Of a DNA stretch of 64,000 bases, positions 37,591 through 49,032 are shown piece after piece; within the stretch, counting starts at the first letter, position 1, and every line of letters begins with the position of its first letter. The DNA is from Branchinecta lynchi (lineage: Eukaryota > Arthropoda > Branchiopoda > Anostraca > Branchinectidae). Under the pieces are notes generated by a model. The model had not been told where the DNA came from, ran no database searches, and worked only from the letters and a program-made list of their open reading frames with translations. The position numbers and the translations under genes were made by a program. The stretch covers positions 29,344,533-29,408,532 of the forward strand of contig JAKZAP010000001.1 in NCBI GenBank assembly GCA_023053575.1, read 5' to 3'.

Positions 37591-38211
37591 GTAAGTTGAT
37601 GAGTTCCGTAACTCGTGGCAGAGATTTAACTAAACATCCCTTCAGACTGTCCCTTTAAAACTTGCGGCACCTTCTCGGAACCCATAAGGTGTTTTTCAGC
37701 GGCACATTTGTGTGACGCACGTTTCTGAGTTTTTGTCGCGGAAACAGAATTCTGTGCCGCAGACTCGACCCACAGATTGAAACGGCAATTTTGTTTTTGA
37801 CGGTAACTTTAAATGTCTGCAAATAAAATAAAATCTCTATAGAACTTCTGGCTTACGTCCTTACCATTCGGTACTAGAAGGAACCTCAGTTGTATGTCTA
37901 TATGCTTGATAAAGGATCTTTTTTCCGTCCTTGTTAGTTATTCTAAATTCTCTAAATTCCTTCTTGGTTTCCCTATTGCTGCGAGTAACTCTTTCCTAAC
38001 TTCTAATTTTAAAGTGAAGACTCCCTTGGAAACCTTAAATAGTAAAATCCAAAACTTTCATAAAAAGGCTGACAACATTCTTCTTCATTACAACCTTTTT
38101 CCTTTTTTTTCACAAAAAAGCTCCCTGATTAGTTTGTTTATTTTGATCTCTGTTTTTACCCTTGTTTTTATTGTAGATTTAGTGGGCTGATATGTGTTTA
38201 ACGACCAGTTG

Positions 38212-39735
38212 TTTTTGGGATCCCAAAACGTAAGTGGAGGGATACCTATGACATCGCAAAAGTTGTCCGTCTGTCCGTCTGTCCATCTGTCCGTCCGTCC
38301 GTCCGTCCGTCCGTCCGTCCGTCCGTCCGTCCGTCCGTCCGTCCGTCTGTCCGTCCGTCTGTAAGCACGGTAACTCTCGAAGGGAATGAGATATTTTGAT
38401 GAAACTTGGTGTGAGGATTCGTTGGGTCGTCGGACCAGTTGAGTTCGTAGATGGGCTTTGTAGCCCTACATTTAGGGGTGGGGGAGGGGGTTTTAATTAA
38501 GGGGCAAACAAAATATTTTGAAACAGCTAATGTGATAGTCGATTATGGGGTAAGAAGACATGCTGAGCACGATGGTGAAAACCATTTTGTCATCGGACGA
38601 GTAGTTCGTCCGGAATCCGGCCAAAACCGGAAAGTTTGTTAAAAGTAAAAGTTTTATTTGAAGTTTATTAGATTTTTGATTTAGGGGTAGGAAGACATGT
38701 TGAAGGCGATGGTGAAAACCATTTTGTCATCGGACGAGTAGTTCGTCCGGAATCCGGCCAAAACCGAAAAATTTGTTAAAAGTAAAAGTTTTATTTGAAG
38801 TTGATTAGATGTTCGGTTTCGGGGTAGGAAGACATGCTGAAGACGATGGTGAAAACCATTTTGTCATCGGACGAGTAGTTCGTCCGGAATCCGGCCAAAA
38901 CCGGAAAGTTTGTTAAAAGTAAAAGTTTTATTTGAAGTTGATTAGATGTTCGACTTAGGGGTAAGAAGACATGGTGAAGACGATGGTGAAAACCATTTTC
39001 TCGACGGACAAGTAGTTCGCCCGAAATCCGGCCGAAAGCGGAAAGTTTGTTAAAATTATAAGTTTTTTTTCGAGTTGATTAGATGTTCGGGTTAGGGCAA
39101 GAAGACATGCTGAACACTCATGTGAAAACAATTTTCTACCCGGACATGTAGTTCGCCCGGAATCCGGCGAAAACCGGAAAGTTGGTTAAAAGTAAAAGTT
39201 TAATTTGAAGTTGATTAAATGTTTGATTTATAGGTAAAAAGACATGCCGAACACGATGGTTAAAATCATTTTCTCGCTGGAGAACTAGTTCGCTCGGAAT
39301 CCGGCCAAAACCGGAAAATTTGTTAAAAGCATAAGTTCTATTAGATGACAGATTAAGGGGTAAGAAGAGAGGCTGAGTCGGTATATGACAATGGTTTTTT
39401 ACCCGGACATATAATTATTCCGGAATCCGGTTGTAACCGGATTTTTTTTTCAGTCAAACTTTTATTCAAAATTGATTAGATGTTCTTTATAGGGATAAGG
39501 AGATACGCTGGTTTTGTTTCTGTATTTTTTTATTTTGCTGGACTAGTAGTTCGCTCGGAAATCGGCAGGAAGTCTCGGTCAGTATCGTCAAAATAGATAT
39601 GGCTTATAGAGGTATATCTGAACTTGGTTTTCTCTGATGATTAGCCTGTCCAAGACTGGATCTGGCGAAGACAAGACTCGATTGTCTGAATCAAATATTA
39701 GATTTTTGGGATCCCATCGACACCTTTGGTCTTGT
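38212..39735 (+). mobile_element. Family A element, complete (second assembly copy)
   Basis: The cleaner version of the element. The marker GACATG recurs at 38557, 38694, 38831, 38968, 39104 and 39241, a period of 136-137 bp, with a shorter (~126 bp) last step. Each early monomer has two hairpins: ATGGT-gaaa-ACCAT, and CGGACGA-gtag-TTCGTCCG. The GTCC/GTCT microsatellite is at 38266-38362. Terminal GGGATCCC palindromes lie at both ends. The layout (tandem core plus ACGG/GTCC microsatellite) recalls bivalve pearl elements and Helentron-like non-autonomous elements. Confidence 0.85.
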
Positions 39736-40815
39736 TTTGTATGTAAGTGTTCTTGAGTTTGGTTGACACGTATTTGTTTCTTTTTATACGTTACTCTTGA
39801 GCTTTGAAGGATTCAAATAAATAAAAATAATAATAATAACAAAAATATTGAATTTTATTATTTGAACAGGAATTTGCCGCCAAATTTTAATTTGCCACAA
39901 ACGACCGCGGAAACGCTCTTTTCGAGCCACAAACACTTCGGGGATCGCAGAAAAATGTCTCTAAGGTTACATTGACACTTCTACAGCGGACACCTTTGGA
40001 CCAGCGTAACATTGTGGAATTCCTTTTTCTTCTCTTTTTTTTCAAAGCTTTGGTTTGGTTTCATAAGCCCCACACTGTAAAAAGAAAAACTTGCAGTATT
40101 GCTGCTAGGATTAACCTTGTCTCTAAAAAGATAATCTTATCTCTAATTCGGATTAATCTTATCTCAGTATCAGCCTTTTTCAGTCTGAACTTCATTCAGT
40201 TACCATTTTCTTCTACCCTCTTCAACGCGGTCGGGGTTTAAAATTATGGGGGGGGGGGACTACATCCAAAATTGAGTCGCAAACCCCTGTCTATTCCCGA
40301 CATAGTCCGCGCACTGATTTATTTGATACAAATAAGTCAAGGCGGATGCTAGCTAGGATTTGATCAGCGGTATTTCGGCCCTTCTCTATAAGGGTCCTCT
40401 TCAAGTTGATCCTTGCCAAGATAGGACAAAATATAGTGGAAGATTACCGAATCTGATCCGTTCTCAATCATTTTTACAAATAATTCCCAGTCAGCTTGGG
40501 CTGTAGGATTATTTTTGCAGATTATTTTGTTGTTGTTACGAATTTGCATACTTCTGTCCAGGTGTTGGGTTGCTGTGTAGCTCTTTCACCCGTCAACTTC
40601 GAATGCATGCAACGAATGCATTAGCAGGCATTTTTTCAGGACAAAAAAAAAATCCCCGGGTATGCAATAACACTCGTTCCAATCGTTAGACAGGCTAATG
40701 CGGACAAGCACCGAATTATCTATCCTTTAAATCTACCGGCTTGATTACGGTCAACCAGCAGGCGACTCAAACGTGATAAGTTCTCTCCGGTCGATTTTTT
40801 TGTTTTTTTGTTTTT

Positions 40816-41400
40816 ATGGCACTTGCCCTTCGGCCAAGTGCCATATAGCAATCGCAATTTCTGTCCATCCGTTGGTCTGTCGGCCTGGGTTTTGCTAGTT
40901 CGGGCACTTCCACATAAGCTAGGACGATGAAACTTGGGAGGCATATCAGGGACCCCAAATGATTAAGTTGGAGATAGTCACTTCCCCGATCCGAGCATCG
41001 TGGGGGGAGTGGCAGTAGGGGGAATACGGAATCTTGAGGTATTTATAACTCTTGAACGGGTGATAGGATCTTAATGAAACTTGGTATTTGGCAGGACCTC
41101 GTGTCCCAGACGTTCTACATAAAATCTGAACCGGATCTGATGACTTTGGGGGGGGGGGGGAGGTTGGAGAGGGGAACCGGAAATCGTGGGAAATGCTTAG
41201 AGTGGAGGGATCAGGATGAAACTTGGTGGGAAGAGCAAGCACAAGTTGTACTTACATCATTGACGTGAAATCAGATACCTTATTTCTAGGTCTAATCCTA
41301 GGGGGGGGGGGGGGGGTAAAGGGGGGATTTTCTGACATTCTCATCTACGTTCTTGTACCACCTACTCGCAACAAGTACCATATGAGCTCGTAGCTCTTGT
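40816..41400 (+). mobile_element. Family B element, longer copy
   Basis: Hairpin at 40816-40844 (10-bp stem ATGGCACTTG/CAAGTGCCAT), GTTGGTCTGTCGG, GATGAAACTTGGGAGGC, then units repeating a TTAATGAAACTTGG or GGATGAAACTTGG block and long poly-G tracts (near 41150 and 41301). The first-copy version at 25870-25938 is cut off by the N gap. Confidence 0.65.
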
Positions 41401-42999
41401 TGTTCAACTAATTATTCTGTGAAGCGGTCGACTTATATCTTGAGCTATTGTGTTTCGTATGTGTAGAGGAATTGCATCCTAGTACCAACCAATTAGAAAG
41501 TCGGGCATTGGTTCGAAGGTGCGAAAAGTTTGAAAACTTAAGCATCTCATTTGTGATTTAACTGTGCTCCAAAACCTGCGATTAAACAACCAAAAAAGGG
41601 TCGGAACATTTTTTAATACATGCCTGTTAAGATTGCTTAGCAGAAGTCGATAATTTAGTCTCGAAGTTTAACATCAGTGCATCATAATGTTAAATTATTT
41701 TGTTTGGCCTTTTTTTTTATGTTGGTGTAGACATATCCGTTTTTGTAGGGTAGACTCAGTCTGTCCGAGTGAACCTCCTTTTCCCAGACCCGACCATCCG
41801 TCACGGACATCAGTTCATTAATAGGTTATTCGCATACGTTCTTGTGAATAACCTAGGGTATTGTTTGTTTTTCGTTTTAGTAAGACGAAATTAAGTAGAT
41901 CATGCAGAGCACAATCTACCCCTTTTTCCTGCTACAAGTGGCCACCCGTTGCTCTGTTTTGAATTGGATTAAATTAAACTTAGGTATTGTACAGGTGCAT
42001 TGAAAAGCCATAAGGCCAGCATATATTGCAGATACAACACCTACTTTCCCAGAAAGGCCCCCACCGGAAAAACCCATGGTATGCAACCAACAGTATCCTA
42101 AAATTCTTCCCTCCAGTGCGTTAACTGCTGACACAGTAAATGGTTAATCCGTATAAGGTTTAAAGCCAAGCTGACCGTTCATAATACAAGAAACAAAAAT
42201 GAGATTTTTGAGGTTTTTTAGATCAGCTAATTATCCTATCCCTCTGCCGGTGAATAAATTGGAATATTTCGGCTGGACTTTCAGCAACCGTATCCAACAA
42301 AGAACAGGCTAAATTACATACTATTTTAGATTGCGTTTATATGGTTTACATGTAGAAGTGCAGCCGAAGTATTCGAATTCATATTTACCCCTCTAAGATC
42401 CTATAGAGATGATTAGCTGATCTACAAACAAAAACGAAAGTCTCATTTCTGTTTCTTTTCTAGTCGATCCATAAATCCCCCCCCCCCCCCCCAAGAGTGT
42501 CTTTTGTTGTTCTTGTAGCTTATACTTGGGTACTCGGCCATAAGTGGCTTCGTTTTCTAGCTCGTTGCTTGTCCAGTGTGCTCCCAAGTGAGCTAGCTCG
42601 AACAAACATGCCCGTTATTGTTAATAACAATGTTCGGTGTTATTCTGCTGCTTTTAAAGCTGTATGGACGCGTTGCAGTGAGCGGCCACGTGGAACGTGA
42701 AGTCTGCTAAGCTTTCCTAATCGATTTCGGTCTTCATGCTCCAAAATTAACGCTCATTCTCGCTCCAGTTTGAAACTGAAAAGAGATTGACGTCACAGTT
42801 GCGCCGTGGCCATGGCGACAGTCGTGAGAAAAAAGCTTCGCTGGGTTAAAGCGAGGCTTCACCGTCCAGGTTTTTCTTCCGGATTCCAGACGTCCGTTTT
42901 CGTTGATATGGAGCCAGAAGGTGAAGCAAGGCCAAAGGCGTATTCTCGCCGATCCCAGAGGACTCCTCGGGGAATCGAAGGAAACAGCAACAATACTCC

Positions 43000-43470
43000 C
43001 TAGGCCTTTTTCCGCGACACAATTGTGGGCCATGCACTTCTGACTGTTTGTCGCGGAAACACGATTGTGTGCCACACAGTCGAGTCACTAGTTGAAACTC
43101 GCGGAAACGCCATTTTGTCAATTTTTGGGGCGGTAATTTCAAATATCTGAAAATAAAAGTAAAATTCATGTAAAATCTCAATCAATAAATAAACTCCAGG
43201 CTTATTTTCATACCATTCTGCAAAAAGCATCGTCAGTTTTAAGTCTATATGCTTGAAAAAGTAGTTAACTTTATTGTTTAGACACTATTTTGCGGCTTCA
43301 TTTGAATTTCCCGCCAGATTCGAGCCACAAAATCGACAATCACCTCGCCAGTTGTTTGTCAAATTTGAGCCACAAAGCGAGCCACGAAAATCTTGTTGGT
43401 CGCGGAAACACACTTGTGGGCCGCACAAAAGACTGCGGAAACACACCAAAGCACGCCACTGAGCCTCGGG
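43000..43470 (+). repeat. GTCGCGGAAAC dispersed repeat, uninterrupted copy
   Basis: Carries CGCGACACAATTGTG, TTTGTCGCGGAAACACG, AAATATCTGAAAATAAA, CTATATGCTTGA and GATTCGAGCCACAAA in that order. The same order is seen at 22690-23236 and 24895-25020, where a family A element splits it. Not coding as far as I can see, despite overlapping short frames. Confidence 0.55.
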
Positions 43471-45068
43471 AAGAACGAGAAAACGTCTCACTAGCGTCTC
43501 AAACTCAAATCCTGTGCCGAAAAATCACGGCGATCTTCGGGAGCAGCCGTGATACCCGAGGTGATACCGCTTCTGGCTCTTCCGCTAGGTACCCGGCGAT
43601 TTGCATCGGCAAGGACAGTTAGTCATCAAGAGTATAGAGGGAGTCACTCCACTCCGCGCACGGAAAACAACGAGAACAAGAGGAATGCTACCGAAGTAGA
43701 TTTGTTCGAATAAAATATATGCAGTTGACGACATTAGTCTGGATCCACTTTATTTTTGGTTTTGTTTATTCTGATTGTTTTAAATTAATTTTACATTGCA
43801 CCAGCACCAGCAAATATTGATTACCTTCTGAATCTGAATTGTCCTTTTGATGATGATGATGCTAATCGGAGCACTCCCCGTCCATGGGGATTACGGGGAG
43901 CAAGCCGCCGGGACAAACAAAAACGTGGGGATTCCTCAAGTCGAGTCCTCGGGGAACGGCGAGAATACCCCTCAAGAAGGTCTGAAAGTCCGAGGTGTTG
44001 GACACTCCAGATTCCAATGTCTGGACAGTGTCATTGAGGCAACACATTAGAGAGACACAATCGGTGTGCAAATGAACTTGGCAGGAAAGAAAAGAAGTGT
44101 GATTGACATTTATAATTAGGAGTCAAAAAATATTTGAAGGGGGCGATGCATCTATTAACAGTCAATTCAGTTCAGTTTATTTCTAACCCGTAAAAAAACA
44201 AGATGGGGCGCTTATCCATAATGAGATAACGTAAGAAGTTGTACACTGAACACAACTACCAGATCACAAGAAGAGCAAGGACCAATGTTGGAACAGTTCT
44301 CTAGAGGAAGTGGGATTTTAAATAAATAAATAATGGTTTAATCCATAGTATTTAATCCTTAAAAATTTATAAAAATTTCTTTGGATGGGACAGTGTTTTA
44401 AACACTATGTTCATAAACGAAAGCACCATAGTACATCAAAATAAACATCAATAATACAGCAAAACAACTGGGCAATATTACATAGTTAAGAACAGTTAAA
44501 ATTTTTGACAAATTGTGCTACAAAGTTTTTTTTAGGTAAGGCTCGGATGAATGTTCTGGAAGAGGAATTAGTCGCTTCGTGTGATAATTGCGAGATTGTT
44601 AGTGCTTCAGTACTGGGTGTCGTAAGTCGTGGTGTGAGGTGTCAGGGACAGAGCTGATTGGCACATGATCGAATGGAATAGATGATATTTACACAAATGC
44701 CCGAAGGCAATGTAAACTAATAGTGTTTGAATAAACTGAATAAACAGCGATAAAAACAGAACAAAGACAAAATAAGAATGAACGTATTGAATAAACAGTT
44801 CGCGGTGGCGAAACCAGCCCGGAAGAATTTCCCAAACATTCTCACATCATTAAATTTTCTACTTTTCAACATCCTAAACATCCACTCTTTCTCAAACACT
44901 CTTTGACCAAAAACAGGGGTCTTAAATCATTCAACTCACTACACTCGCACACAAAATGACTCAAATGGTCACTCGCAGTCCCACACATTCGCGCACTAAG
45001 CGTACGTTAAAACTATGAATAAGACCGGTAGCCACGTAACTCCCTGTACGAAAGAGAAGTTCTCAGAA

Positions 45069-45190
45069 GTCCCCCTCCCCCCTATACGTTACACCCCTGT
45101 ATACAAGTACCTTAAATCTATAGCTAGCGAAAGAAGAAAAACGAGTAAAAATCATTTTTGAGTACCAGTCATCGCACATGTCTACTACTT
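45069..45190 (+). repeat. Family C right end with its flank
   Basis: Ends ...CCCCTG at 45099, followed by TATACAAGTACCTTAAATC, and stays nearly identical to 47240-47345 for about 90 bp. The left half of the element is not present. Confidence 0.6.
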
Positions 45191-45406
45191 TGTTAGTGTT
45201 ATTTATTTTGTTTTCTTGTTCTCTTTTAAATATGGATTTGTTGTCGCGTCAGACGCGGATAGGGTTGTCACAACTCACAATTGATTTTTGTAAGAGGTGA
45301 AATTTGTCTTCTTTAGAGGTATTAATTCGTTTGAGTTCCCGAACTGGCGTTTTTAGAGCCTTTGGCATGTTGGCAGATCCGGGATTCGTGTGTTGATTTC
45401 TTTTCG

Positions 45407-46823
45407 TTTTTGGGATCCCAAAACGTAAGTGGAGGGATACCTATGACATCGCAAAAGTTGTCCGTCTGTCCGTCCGTCCGTCCGTCTGTAAGCACGATAA
45501 CTCTCGAAGGGAATGAGATATTTTGATGAAACTTGGTGTGAGGGTTCGTTGGGTCGTCGGACCAGTCAAGTTCGTAGATGGGCTTTGTAGCTCTACATTT
45601 AGGGGAGGGGGAGGGGATTCAAATTAAGAGACAAACAAAATATTTTGAAACAGCTAATGTGATAGTCGATTATGGGGTAAGAAGACATGCTGAACACGAA
45701 GGTGAAAACCATTTTGTCATCGGACAAGTAGTTCGCCCGGAATCCGGCCAAAACCGGAAAGTTTGTTGAAAGTAAAAGTTTTATTTGAAGTTGATTAGAT
45801 GTTCGATTTAGGAGTAGAAAGACATGCTGAAGACGATGGTGAAAATTATTTTCTCGACGGACAAGTATTTCGCCCGGAATCCGGCCCAAACCGGAAAGTT
45901 TGTTGAAAGTAAAAGTTTTATTTGAAATTGATTAGATATTCGATTTAGGGGTAGGAAGACATGCTGAAGATGATGGTTAAAACTATTTTCTCCATGGACA
46001 AGTATTTCGCCCGGAATCCGGCTCAAACCGGAAAGTTTGTTGAAAGTAAAAGTTTTATTTGAAGTTGATTAAATGTTCGATTTAGAGGTAGGGAGACATG
46101 CTGAAGACGATGGTGAAAACTATTTTCTCGACGGACAAGTATTTGACCGGAATCCGGCCCAAACCGGAAAGTTTGTCAAAATTAAAAGTTTTGTTTGGAG
46201 TTGATTAGATGTTTGATTTAGGGCAAGAAGACATGCTGAACACTTATGTGAAAACAAGTTTCTACCCGGACATGTAGTTCGTCCGGAATCCGGCCAAAAC
46301 CGGAAAACTGTTGGAAGTCAAAGTTTTATTTCTAGTTGATTAGATAAGCGATTTAGGAGTAAGAAGAGATGCTGAGTCCCTGTGTGACAATCGTATTTTA
46401 CCCGGACATATAGTTCGACCGGAATCTGGCTGGAATCGGAAAATTTGTTATAAGCTAAATTTCTATTTGAAGTTGATTAGATGTTCATTACTGGGGAAAG
46501 AAGATACCCTGATTTCGTCTTTGAGCTTTCTTTTTTCGCCGGACAAGTAATTCTGGAGTTCGGCCGGAACCGGGAAATTGGCAGAAGTGGCAGGAAGTTT
46601 TCGTCAAAACAGATATGACTTATAGGGGTAAACACACATGCTGAATCCAAATCTGAACTTGGTTTTCTCAGGTGATTAGCTATTTGGCCTTAATCTGTTT
46701 CTGAATTTTAATTGTAAAAATGTTCAAGGAGTCTGGCGAAGACTGGATCTGGCTAAGACAAGACCCAGTTGTCTGGATCAGATATTGAATTTTTGGGATC
46801 CCATCGAAACCTTTGGTCTTGTT
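45407..46823 (+). mobile_element. Family A element, complete
   Basis: Starts TTTTTGGGATCCCAAAACG with a short GTCCGTCCGTCC tract (45462-45489). About seven monomers follow, then the right-end block with TTTGGCCTTAATCTG and GTCTGGCGAAGACTGG, ending GGGATCCCATCGAAACC. The minus-strand reading frames here are just monomer translations. Confidence 0.85.
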
Positions 46824-46990
46824 ACAAATAAAGCAAAGCAAATGTTAAAGCTTGGTTGACATTTGGTATCTGAGTATAGGCGTGCGAAATTCGCCTCACT
46901 ATGGGTAAACCTGCATGCGATGTGTCAAAAAATCCGGAGAGAAGAAGGAAATTTCGCATCCGACTGCAAAAGTCGGACTGTGTATACAAA

Positions 46991-47262
46991 CAGAGGCATT
47001 ACTAGACAAAATGTTTGGGGAGTTACAGGCCGTTTTGTAGAAAAAACGATGTTGACGAAAAATTGGCTTATTTTCAGAAAACCAACTGTTTTTTAAGAAA
47101 AATCGACTGCTTGGAAGAAAAATTGGCTTTTTCCAAGAAAAAACCCGCTGTTTTTACGAAAAATTGCGCCGCTTCGCGCCGACTCGGTTTTTTTTTTACC
47201 GACTGTCCGGCAACTTGGGGGGGGGGGGGGGCTACCCCTCCCCCCTATACTTGACGCCCCTG
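46991..47262 (+). mobile_element. Family C hAT-like MITE, 272 bp
   Basis: Starts CAGAGGCATTACTAGAC and ends ACTTGACGCCCCTG. Flanks are TATACAAA (46983-46990) and TATACAAG (47263-47270), seven of eight matching. The left flank plus left end recurs at 50497-50630, and the right end plus right flank recurs at 45069-45190, so the host sequence of this insertion is itself repeated locally. Confidence 0.78.
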
Positions 47263-47990
47263 TATACAAGTACCTTAAATCTATAGCTAGCGAAAGAAGA
47301 AAAACGAGTAAAAATCATTTTTGAGTAACAGTCATCGCATATGTCTACTAGTTTGTTGTGTTCGAAGTTTGCAGTTGATTGAGTTAATCGTTATTTGAAA
47401 AAACCGTTGTCCAAGTGGGAAGTTTGTTAAAAAGGTAATTGGAAAGTTGACTGCCATTCAGAGTTCGCGTCGTAGCGTCACAACCACTAATTGGCGATTT
47501 TTTGCCTGGGGGAATGTGGCTTGGGAATGATTTGTAGAGGACTGAGCGCGGAGTGCGGAGAACCGCGAATGGTCAACCGCAAACTAACGCTATTGCCAGC
47601 TTTTCAAGCTGCCTTCTGACTATGATGCATTTTTGGGAATTACATGTCCAGCTTTTGTGTGTGGAAGAGATTTTTTATTATTAATTACTGCACATTCCTT
47701 CGATGCAGTGAACTGAAAGAGTGTGTATGATCAGGTGGGCGTGTTTTCCGAGGACGTTCGTCTGACTCTGAATGGTAATGTTTTGGGTTGGCTGTTGCGT
47801 TTGGAAGTGGTCAGCGATGAGTTTGATTCTGATTGTGAGGACGGATTTTGTCGCATGATTTTGCTTTGTAAAGTGTAAATTTTGCCACGTCACTGCCAGG
47901 ATAAGTGATGTCCAGCGTTATGAAACCTGTTCCGGCGTGTATTGGTAACCCGTTGTTTTATCTGTTAACGGTTTATATTTTTTTTTTCAG

Positions 47991-49032
47991 AGAGGCAGCT
48001 ACGACAAGCAGTGGGCTTCCAGGGGTATCGGACTCCGGGTTCAACTCGGAAGCTAAGGACCAGTCTAGTGGCTCCACCTCGGCAGCCAGCCCCCGGTCGA
48101 GTAGGTGGTTGGATTCCCAGCAGACCCATCCGGCTATGGTACACGCTATCGCTCCACACGGTCCTGAGCTAAAGCAGCAGCTTGAACGACTTCGAACTCG
48201 TATACGAAGGGAGGAGTTTCCCTCCCCACACCGATTACCCCGAAAATCTTCGACAGCTATTGATGAAAAGGATGAACTGTGGGTACTCCTTGATGCAATA
48301 GAGAATAAAGGAATTCAGATGAAACGTGATTTAGACTCCTTTTCTGGAAAGAGTGAAGCGTCGACGCGGAATCCTTCGAGGAACAAGGATATTTATCGCC
48401 TAAATAGTTTACACCATAGTGGGGATAGTTACGAACGGGATAGGACTGGGGATCATCATACCGTGGCCAATGGTGTGATTGAGCCCCAGCCCAGCTACGA
48501 CTCGAAACGGGATCTGATTGAAAGGATTACGGATACCGAGGCTCGCCTACAGGCAGCTCTATTAGACCTCGAGGCGACGAAAAAGGATAGGGATTATTAC
48601 TCATATACGTACTCAAAAGCGGAGGCGGAGATAAACGCTCTAAGAAATACCAAGCTGAGCGTTGAAAGTGATCTGCAGCAAACGCGGGAACGTTTGACGA
48701 AGGCAGAACAGCAGGTGAAAGACGCACTGCAGAAGCTGAATGCCAAGTCGGACGACTTGAGTGCTCTGAAGGAGAAGCTGAGCACACTTCAAAGTGAGGC
48801 GACGCTTCGGAAGCGTGTTGCTGAGGTTTCAGTGACGGTGAACGGCTCCCCGATCTTCCCAAAGAAGCTAGTGCGCAGCTCTGCTCAGTTGAACCTTGCC
48901 GACCTTGTTTCTAGTCAGCCTGTTGAGGTAGAGGAAGTCAGACTGAGTGATGAGGAGGTATTGAGTGTTGTGAGGGAGCGGAACGTTGTGGAATTGCAGA
49001 GGAAACTTTTGAAGACGATGGTGGAGCTATCG
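47991..49032 (+). CDS. Exon d of the coiled-coil protein gene: the large coiled-coil exon
   Basis: A 1,042-bp exon: one base completing the Lys codon from exon c, then 347 full codons, ending in TCG before donor GTAAGT. The acceptor is a long T tract plus CAG. Exon residues 1-45 are Ser/Gly-rich (SDSGFNSEAKDQSSGSTS). Residues 58-76 (GPELKQQLERLRTRIRREEF) and 91-117 look like short helices. Residues 171-278 are a long coiled coil with heptad-like Leu/Ala and Glu/Lys/Arg/Gln. A short hydrophobic-basic linker (VNGSPIFPKKLVRSS) follows, and residues 319-347 begin another helix that continues into exon e. There are no membrane segments or catalytic motifs. The open frame from ATG 47905 through stop 49218 is intron read-through on both sides. 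Function is unknown; a cytoskeletal or centrosomal scaffold is a guess from coil content alone. Confidence 0.88.

Larger units (their letters stand above)
26039..40883 (+). repeat. Second copy of the ~14.85-kb direct duplication
   Basis: Begins on the first base after the N gap and ends where the first copy is cut by the gap. After 40883 the family B element continues uninterrupted into unique sequence. Differences from the first copy that I compared by eye are indels, often in homopolymers (for example a T run near 28740 and an A run near 28400). I noticed no clear substitutions. Tandem duplication in the genome is possible but less likely. Confidence 0.93.
22617..47990 (+). other. Interval between exon c and exon d (contains the false duplication)
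   Basis: As assembled this is 25.4 kb. If the duplication is an artefact, the true intron is 37591-47990, about 10.4 kb. That interval contains family A elements at 38212-39735 and 45407-46823, family B at 40816-41400, the intact copy of a GTCGCGGAAAC repeat at 43000-43470, AT-rich sequence at 41400-42990 and 44070-45060, and family C copies at 46991-47262 and 45069-45099. I see nothing coding in it that has splice-site and phase support. Confidence 0.65.

Noticed and set aside
38551..39430. CRISPR-like array of regularly spaced repeats
   Set aside because: The 137-bp units are contiguous diverged monomers without unique spacers of constant length, in a eukaryotic intron with no cas genes.
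11067..40883. A genuine recent tandem gene duplication
   Set aside because: Both inner breakpoints coincide with a 100-N gap, differences are indels only, and the exon phases are incompatible with use of both copies. Kept as an assembly finding instead.
42734..43181. Overlapping minus-strand frames of 111-113 codons
   Set aside because: They run across the GTCGCGGAAAC dispersed repeat and show no recognisable domain.
46959..46980. Hairpin TCCGACT-gcaaa-AGTCGGA as a terminator
   Set aside because: It lies in a eukaryotic repeat with no upstream gene on either strand and no U-run; it is part of a repeated flank.
47905..47990. ATG at 47905 as the start codon of a 437-residue protein
   Set aside because: A strong polypyrimidine acceptor ends at 47990, and the exon's one-base entry phase fits exon c exactly; the ATG lies in intron.
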